Source: JAFAZJ01 sp964437145
GTDB taxonomy: Bacteria > Pseudomonadota > Alphaproteobacteria > Reyranellales > Reyranellaceae
Length of the DNA: 64,000 nt
Reading direction: 5' to 3'
Assembly (NCBI GenBank): GCA_964437145.1
Contig: CAYTFW010000010.1
Coordinates: 1 to 64,000, forward strand
Positions within the stretch are counted from its first letter, which is position 1. Every line of letters starts with the position of its first letter. The position numbers and the translations under genes are program-made. Of the stretch, positions 59,054 through 64,000 are shown in pieces. The notes under the pieces are model-generated. The model did not search any database. It had not been told where the DNA came from and worked only from the letters and a program-made list of their open reading frames with translations.

Positions 59054-60196
59054 ATGAAGTACAATAGGATTTCGGCCGACTGCCATCTCGACATGCCCTG
59101 GATGCCGCCGGAGCTGTTCGTCAGCGAAGCGCCGCGCGAGCTCAAGGACCGCATGCCCTTCGTCACCGACACGCCGGAAGGCGCGAAGTGGGTGACCAAG
59201 AGCGGGGCGACCTTCGGCTTCAAGAACGGCGTCGGCCCGGCCGGGTCGAAGTATCAGCCGGGCAAGCACCACCGCGTTGATATCATGGCCGAGACCGGCC
59301 TGTACGCCGATGGCGCCAAGGACATCCGCCGCGTCTCCGATCCCCACCTGCGCATCAAGGACCTCGATCGCGACAACGTCGACGCCGAGGTGATCTACGG
59401 CATCCTCGGCGCCGCCAGCCGCCTCAACGATCCCGAGGCGGCCAACGAGATGATGCGCATCTACAACAACTGGCTGAAGAGCTTCTGCAGCCACTATCCC
59501 GACCGGCACATCGGCCTCGCCTGCCTGCCCTACGGCAATGTCGACGAGGCGGTGAAGGAGATCTATCGCGCCGCCAAGCTGGGGCTGCGCGGGCTCGAGC
59601 TGTCGTGCTCCTGGGACATGGAGCCGATGTGGCATCCGATGTGGGATCCGCTGTGGGCGGCCGTCAACGACGTCGACCTGCCGCTGCACTTCCACACCTT
59701 CCCGACCATCCCGCCCAACACCATCGAGAAGCACGGCGGCCAGGTCGGCCGGCGCGTGTTCTTCACCGTCGTGTCCGGCTTCCAGATGAACCTGGTGAAC
59801 ATCCTGGCGGCGATGATGTCGGCCAACGTCTTCGAGCGCTTCCCCAACATCCGCGTCGCCTTCGGCGAGAGCGGCTGCGGCTGGGTGCCTTACGCGCTCG
59901 ACCGCATGGACTACGAGTGGGAGGACCGCTTCACCGATCTGGGCCTCAAGATGAAGCCCAGCGACTACTGGCGCCGCCAGTGCAAGGCGACCTTCCAGTT
60001 CGACCGCGTCGGCCTGAAGATCATCGAGGATATGGGCGCCGAGACCTTGATGTGGGGCTCCGACTATCCGCATGGCGACGGCGTGTGGCCGCAATCCGAC
60101 AAGTACATCGCCGAGCAATTCGCCCATCTGCCGGCGGCGATCACCAAGCAGATCACCTGCGACAACGCCGCGAAGTTCTACCGGCTGTCGAACTGA
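59054..60196 (+). CDS. Amidohydrolase-2 family metal-dependent hydrolase
   Basis: A 380-aa TIM-barrel protein of the ACMS-decarboxylase-like family. The metal motif near the start reads ISADCHLDMPW (the usual D-x-H), then LPLHFHTFP, GCGWVPYALDRMD and MWGSDYPHGDGVWP, with the last Asp ligand. Members decarboxylate or hydrolyse aromatic acids. It is divergent from the D-aminoacylase-like gene. The substrate is unresolved. Confidence 0.92.
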   Translation: MKYNRISADCHLDMPWMPPELFVSEAPRELKDRMPFVTDTPEGAKWVTKSGATFGFKNGVGPAGSKYQPGKHHRVDIMAETGLYADGAKDIRRVSDPHLRIKDLDRDNVDAEVIYGILGAASRLNDPEAANEMMRIYNNWLKSFCSHYPDRHIGLACLPYGNVDEAVKEIYRAAKLGLRGLELSCSWDMEPMWHPMWDPLWAAVNDVDLPLHFHTFPTIPPNTIEKHGGQVGRRVFFTVVSGFQMNLVNILAAMMSANVFERFPNIRVAFGESGCGWVPYALDRMDYEWEDRFTDLGLKMKPSDYWRRQCKATFQFDRVGLKIIEDMGAETLMWGSDYPHGDGVWPQSDKYIAEQFAHLPAAITKQITCDNAAKFYRLSN

Positions 60197-60274
60197 TCGG
60201 CGCTGGCTCGGGCTGGGCGAGGGCATCTCCGCGCCCGCCCGCGAGATGATGGAGGCGGCCTCGCGAGCCTGCCT

Positions 60275-61975
60275 CTATCGGGCGGCGGATCGCGCCCGCA
60301 GGGCCTCACGGTAGGTGTCCTCCAGCCCGCGCGCCGTCGTGCGCGCATCCATCAGCGGCGAGCCGAGCAGGCGCGCGCGCATGCCGGATCGCAGCCGCGC
60401 CAGCGCATCGCGGTCGGCAGCCAGTCGCGCGGCGATCGCGACGTATTCGTCGAGATCCGCCACCACGAGGTCGCCCAGCCCGACCGCGCGCAACAACGAG
60501 GCGCTGACCCGCGCCGCGTGCCGGCCGGCGACGCCCATGAGCGCGACCACGGGGACACCCATCCACAGCGCCTCGCAGGTCGTGGTCGTGCCGTTGTATG
60601 GAAACGGATCCAGCGCGATGTCGATCTGCCCATACAGGCGATAGTGATCCGCGAGCATGCGGCTCTTGGGCACGCATTGGACACGACCGGGCGCCACACC
60701 CTGCGCCGCGAAGCGCGCCAGCAGCCCGTCGGTCGCTGTCTGGTCGATCGGACTGGAGCTCTTGATCATCAACCGCGAACCGGGAACGGCGGCGAGGATA
60801 CGACTCCAGGTCGCCACCACCGAGGGCGACAGCTTCATGATGTTGTTGAACGAGCCGAAGGTGATGTGGCCCGCGGTCAGGCACGGCGGCGACGGGTCGG
60901 GCTCGGGCGCCTCGGGCGGCCCGGAATAGCAGAGGAACACCGGGTCGAGCCGCAGCAGGCGCTCGCTGTGCAGCGCATCGCCCGGCCCCGGCGGATCGGC
61001 GACGGCGTCGGTGATGCGGAAGTCGACACTGTCCATACCGGTCGTCGCCGGATAGCCGATCCACGTCCCCTGCACCGGCGCCGGCCGGCGGGCCAGCACG
61101 CCCAGGCGATTGCCGTTGGAATGGCCGGCGAGGTCGACCAGCACGTCGATACGATCGGCGGCGATACGGCGCGCCACCTCGTCGTCGCTGACGCCGCAGG
61201 TCGTGAACCAACCCCGGGCATGACCGCGGATGACCCGGCTCACCTCGTCCTCGACCGGGACCTCGGCGTAGCAGAAGACCTCGACGGCGTCGCGATCATG
61301 CGCCGCGATGATCGGCGCGAAAAAATGCGCCACGGCATGGCTGCGGAAATCGGGTGAGATATAGCCGACCCGTAGCCTCCTCCCGTCCTCGTATGGGCGG
61401 GGAGACGGATGGATCGGCGTGACGCCCCGCTCGACGCGTCGTCCCATCGCGCGATGGGCGTCGAAGATCGATCGCGGTGTCGAGCCTTCGGCGTAAAGCA
61501 GGATGTTGAGCCGTTCGCGCTGTGCTTCGATCATGTCGGGGGCGAGCGCGAGACAACGGTCGATCTCGGCCAGCGCCTCGTCGATCCGGCCCATCTTGTG
61601 CAGCAGGATGGCGAGGTTGAAGGCGGCGTTGGCGGAGCCAAAGTGCAGACGGACCGCCTCGCGCAGCGCCCGCTCCGCTTCGCCGAAGCGCACCCGGTCG
61701 GCCAGCAAGGTGCCGAGATTGAGCCAGGCCTCGTGGAAGCGCGGCTCCAAGGCCACGGCGCGCTCCAGCAGCGACGTGGCCTCGTCGGCCCGGCCGCGGA
61801 TCAGCTTGGCGAGATTGTAGAGACCGACGGGATCGGACGGCGCTTGGGCGCAATAGGCGCGCAACTTCGGCTCGGCCGTTTTCGTATCACCGCGACGTAG
61901 CGCGTCGGCCGCCTCCATCAGCAGCTTGGCTTCGCGTGGCCCGGGGGGTCGGGGAGCGATACGCGGCGGGGTCAT
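60275..61975 (-). CDS. TPR-containing O-GlcNAc-transferase-like glycosyltransferase
   Basis: A 566-aa protein. About five TPR repeats (residues 28-165) precede a GT41-type domain: RLRVGYISPDFRSHAVAHF (catalytic-region His), QGTWIGYPATTGM, and LDPFPYNGTTTTCEALWMGVP. Eukaryotic OGT and SPINDLY share this plan. Bacterial members glycosylate proteins, sometimes flagellin or surface proteins. The acceptor is unknown. Confidence 0.9.
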   Translation of the reverse strand: MTPPRIAPRPPGPREAKLLMEAADALRRGDTKTAEPKLRAYCAQAPSDPVGLYNLAKLIRGRADEATSLLERAVALEPRFHEAWLNLGTLLADRVRFGEAERALREAVRLHFGSANAAFNLAILLHKMGRIDEALAEIDRCLALAPDMIEAQRERLNILLYAEGSTPRSIFDAHRAMGRRVERGVTPIHPSPRPYEDGRRLRVGYISPDFRSHAVAHFFAPIIAAHDRDAVEVFCYAEVPVEDEVSRVIRGHARGWFTTCGVSDDEVARRIAADRIDVLVDLAGHSNGNRLGVLARRPAPVQGTWIGYPATTGMDSVDFRITDAVADPPGPGDALHSERLLRLDPVFLCYSGPPEAPEPDPSPPCLTAGHITFGSFNNIMKLSPSVVATWSRILAAVPGSRLMIKSSSPIDQTATDGLLARFAAQGVAPGRVQCVPKSRMLADHYRLYGQIDIALDPFPYNGTTTTCEALWMGVPVVALMGVAGRHAARVSASLLRAVGLGDLVVADLDEYVAIAARLAADRDALARLRSGMRARLLGSPLMDARTTARGLEDTYREALRARSAAR

Positions 61976-61991
61976 CGCCCGCCAGCCTATA

Positions 61992-62976
61992 TCAGCGCAG
62001 GTGGCAGGCGACGAGCGTCTCGGGCGACTTGGTCGCCGGCTTGAGCGTCGGCTCCTCGACCTTGCACCGGTCGATCGCGTAGGGGCAGCGGGTGTGGAAG
62101 TGGCAGCCCGTGGGCCGGCGCACCGGGCTGGGCACGTCGCCCTCGACCAACCGCTTCTCGCGCTTGATCGCCGGATCGGGCACCGGCACCGCCGAGAGCA
62201 GCGCCTCAGTATAGGGATGCTGCGGCGAGGTGAACATCGTCTTCTTTTCGGCGACCTCCACGATGCGGCCGAGATACATCACCGCCACGCGATGGCTGAT
62301 GTGCTCGACCACCGCGAGGTTGTGCGAGATGAACAGGTAGGCGAGGTTCGAGCCGCGCTGCAGGTCCATCAGCAGGTTGATCACCTGCGCCTGGATCGAC
62401 ACGTCGAGCGCCGACACCGGCTCGTCGCCGACGATCACCTTGGGGCCCAGCGCCAGCGCGCGGGCGATGCAGATGCGCTGACGCTGGCCGCCGGAGAACT
62501 CGTGCGGGAAGTTTCTCATCTGGGCCGGGCGCAGACCGACGCGCTCGAACAGGGCCGCGACCCGTTCCTGGCGCTCCTTGCCGCGCGAGATACCGTGCAC
62601 CATCAACGGCTCGCCGACGATGTCGCCGGCCGACATGCGCGGATTGAGCGAGGAAAAGGGATCCTGGAAGATGATCTGCATCTGCCGGCGGAAGGGCCGC
62701 ATCTCCGCCTTGCTCATGCGGCTGACATCGGCGCCGTCGACCATGATGCTGCCGGCGCTGGGCTCAATCAGCCGCAGCAAGAGTCGGCCGACCGTCGACT
62801 TGCCGCAGCCGCTCTCGCCCACCAGGCCCAGCGTCTCGCCCTCGTAGATCGCGAAGCTCACGCCGTCGACGGCGTGTACATGGCCCACCGTGCGGCGCAG
62901 CAGCCCCTTCTTGACCGGGAAATGCTTCTTGAGGTCGACGACCTCGACCGCGGGGATCCGCTCTTTCTGTGCCGCC

Positions 62977-62984
<8 letters not shown>
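61992..62984 (-). CDS. Peptide-type ABC transporter ATP-binding protein (OppF/DppF-like)
   Basis: A 330-aa ATPase. Walker A GESGCGKS, signature SGGQRQR, Walker B VIVGDEPVSALDVS, and a C-terminal cysteine-bearing tail (CHFHTRCPYAIDRC). It overlaps the next gene by 8 bases and forms the second ATPase of an Opp/Dpp-type importer whose membrane parts lie beyond the window. Confidence 0.94.

Positions 62985-64000
<1,016 letters not shown>

Noticed and set aside
57215..60226. A 1003-aa leftward open frame covering both amidohydrolase genes
   Set aside because: Only 57215-58921 shows family motifs. The rest is antisense to the well-supported amidohydrolase at 59054-60196, as expected of high-GC DNA with few stops.

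Overview
The window is chromosomal DNA of a high-GC alphaproteobacterium. The gene set is typical of soil or freshwater Rhodospirillales/Hyphomicrobiales-type heterotrophs: orphan Bug (TctC-like) and DctP solute-binding proteins, CoA-transferases, CaiB/MaoC/CitE-type acyl-CoA enzymes, many small hydrolases and an aromatic ring-cleavage operon. The genus cannot be fixed from the sequence alone.

Layout. 0.1-5.1 kb: the last gene of a peptide-type ABC transporter, then a rightward catabolic run (family III CoA-transferase, amidase, cupin, hydratase). 5.1-9.9 kb: a leftward group with a SnoaL-like protein, a thioesterase and indolepyruvate oxidoreductase (iorA, iorB), whose two genes are separated by a large composite palindrome. 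10.1-25.3 kb: mixed metabolic genes (DctP, DTW protein, stand-alone biotin carrier, TetR, GFA, TfoX-like, GST, Bug proteins, CitE/MaoC, acyl-CoA dehydrogenase, aminotransferase, SDR, hydrolases) and an orphan ParD-like antitoxin. 25.4-33.6 kb: a tandem Lin0512 pair, an EmrAB-type efflux pair, and a flavin monooxygenase plus F420-reductase-like gene opposite a LysR regulator.

33.7-47.25 kb: a 13.5-kb integrated element in tRNA-Glu(CUC), flanked by a perfect 51-bp direct repeat of the tRNA 3' part. Its leftward backbone is integrase, AT-hook-like protein, AlpA-like excisionase, Toprim primase, RepA-like helicase, a repeat-bearing noncoding gap, small proteins, a terminase-small-subunit-like protein and four unknown genes. 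No capsid, tail or large terminase gene is present. This is the gene logic of a phage satellite (PICI-like). The other end carries cargo that looks defensive: a HEPN/AbiU2-like protein, an S24-fold protein that has lost its catalytic dyad, a small secreted protein, and a WYL-WYL-TerB-DEDDh exonuclease fusion. I consider this the most interesting part of the window.

47.3-57.2 kb: a phosphatase-superfamily protein with a membrane protein, then a near-identical partial duplication (about 50.0 and 52.8 kb) around MAPEG, rhodanese and AraC genes, then a leftward operon (unknown protein, SDR, 4-hydroxybenzoyl-CoA-type thioesterase, pobA, pcaH, pcaG). This operon could turn 4-hydroxybenzoyl-CoA into 4-hydroxybenzoate, protocatechuate and 3-carboxymuconate. 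57.2-64 kb: two divergent amidohydrolases, a TPR/O-GlcNAc-transferase-like protein, and the two ATPases of a peptide-type ABC transporter, the last running off the window.
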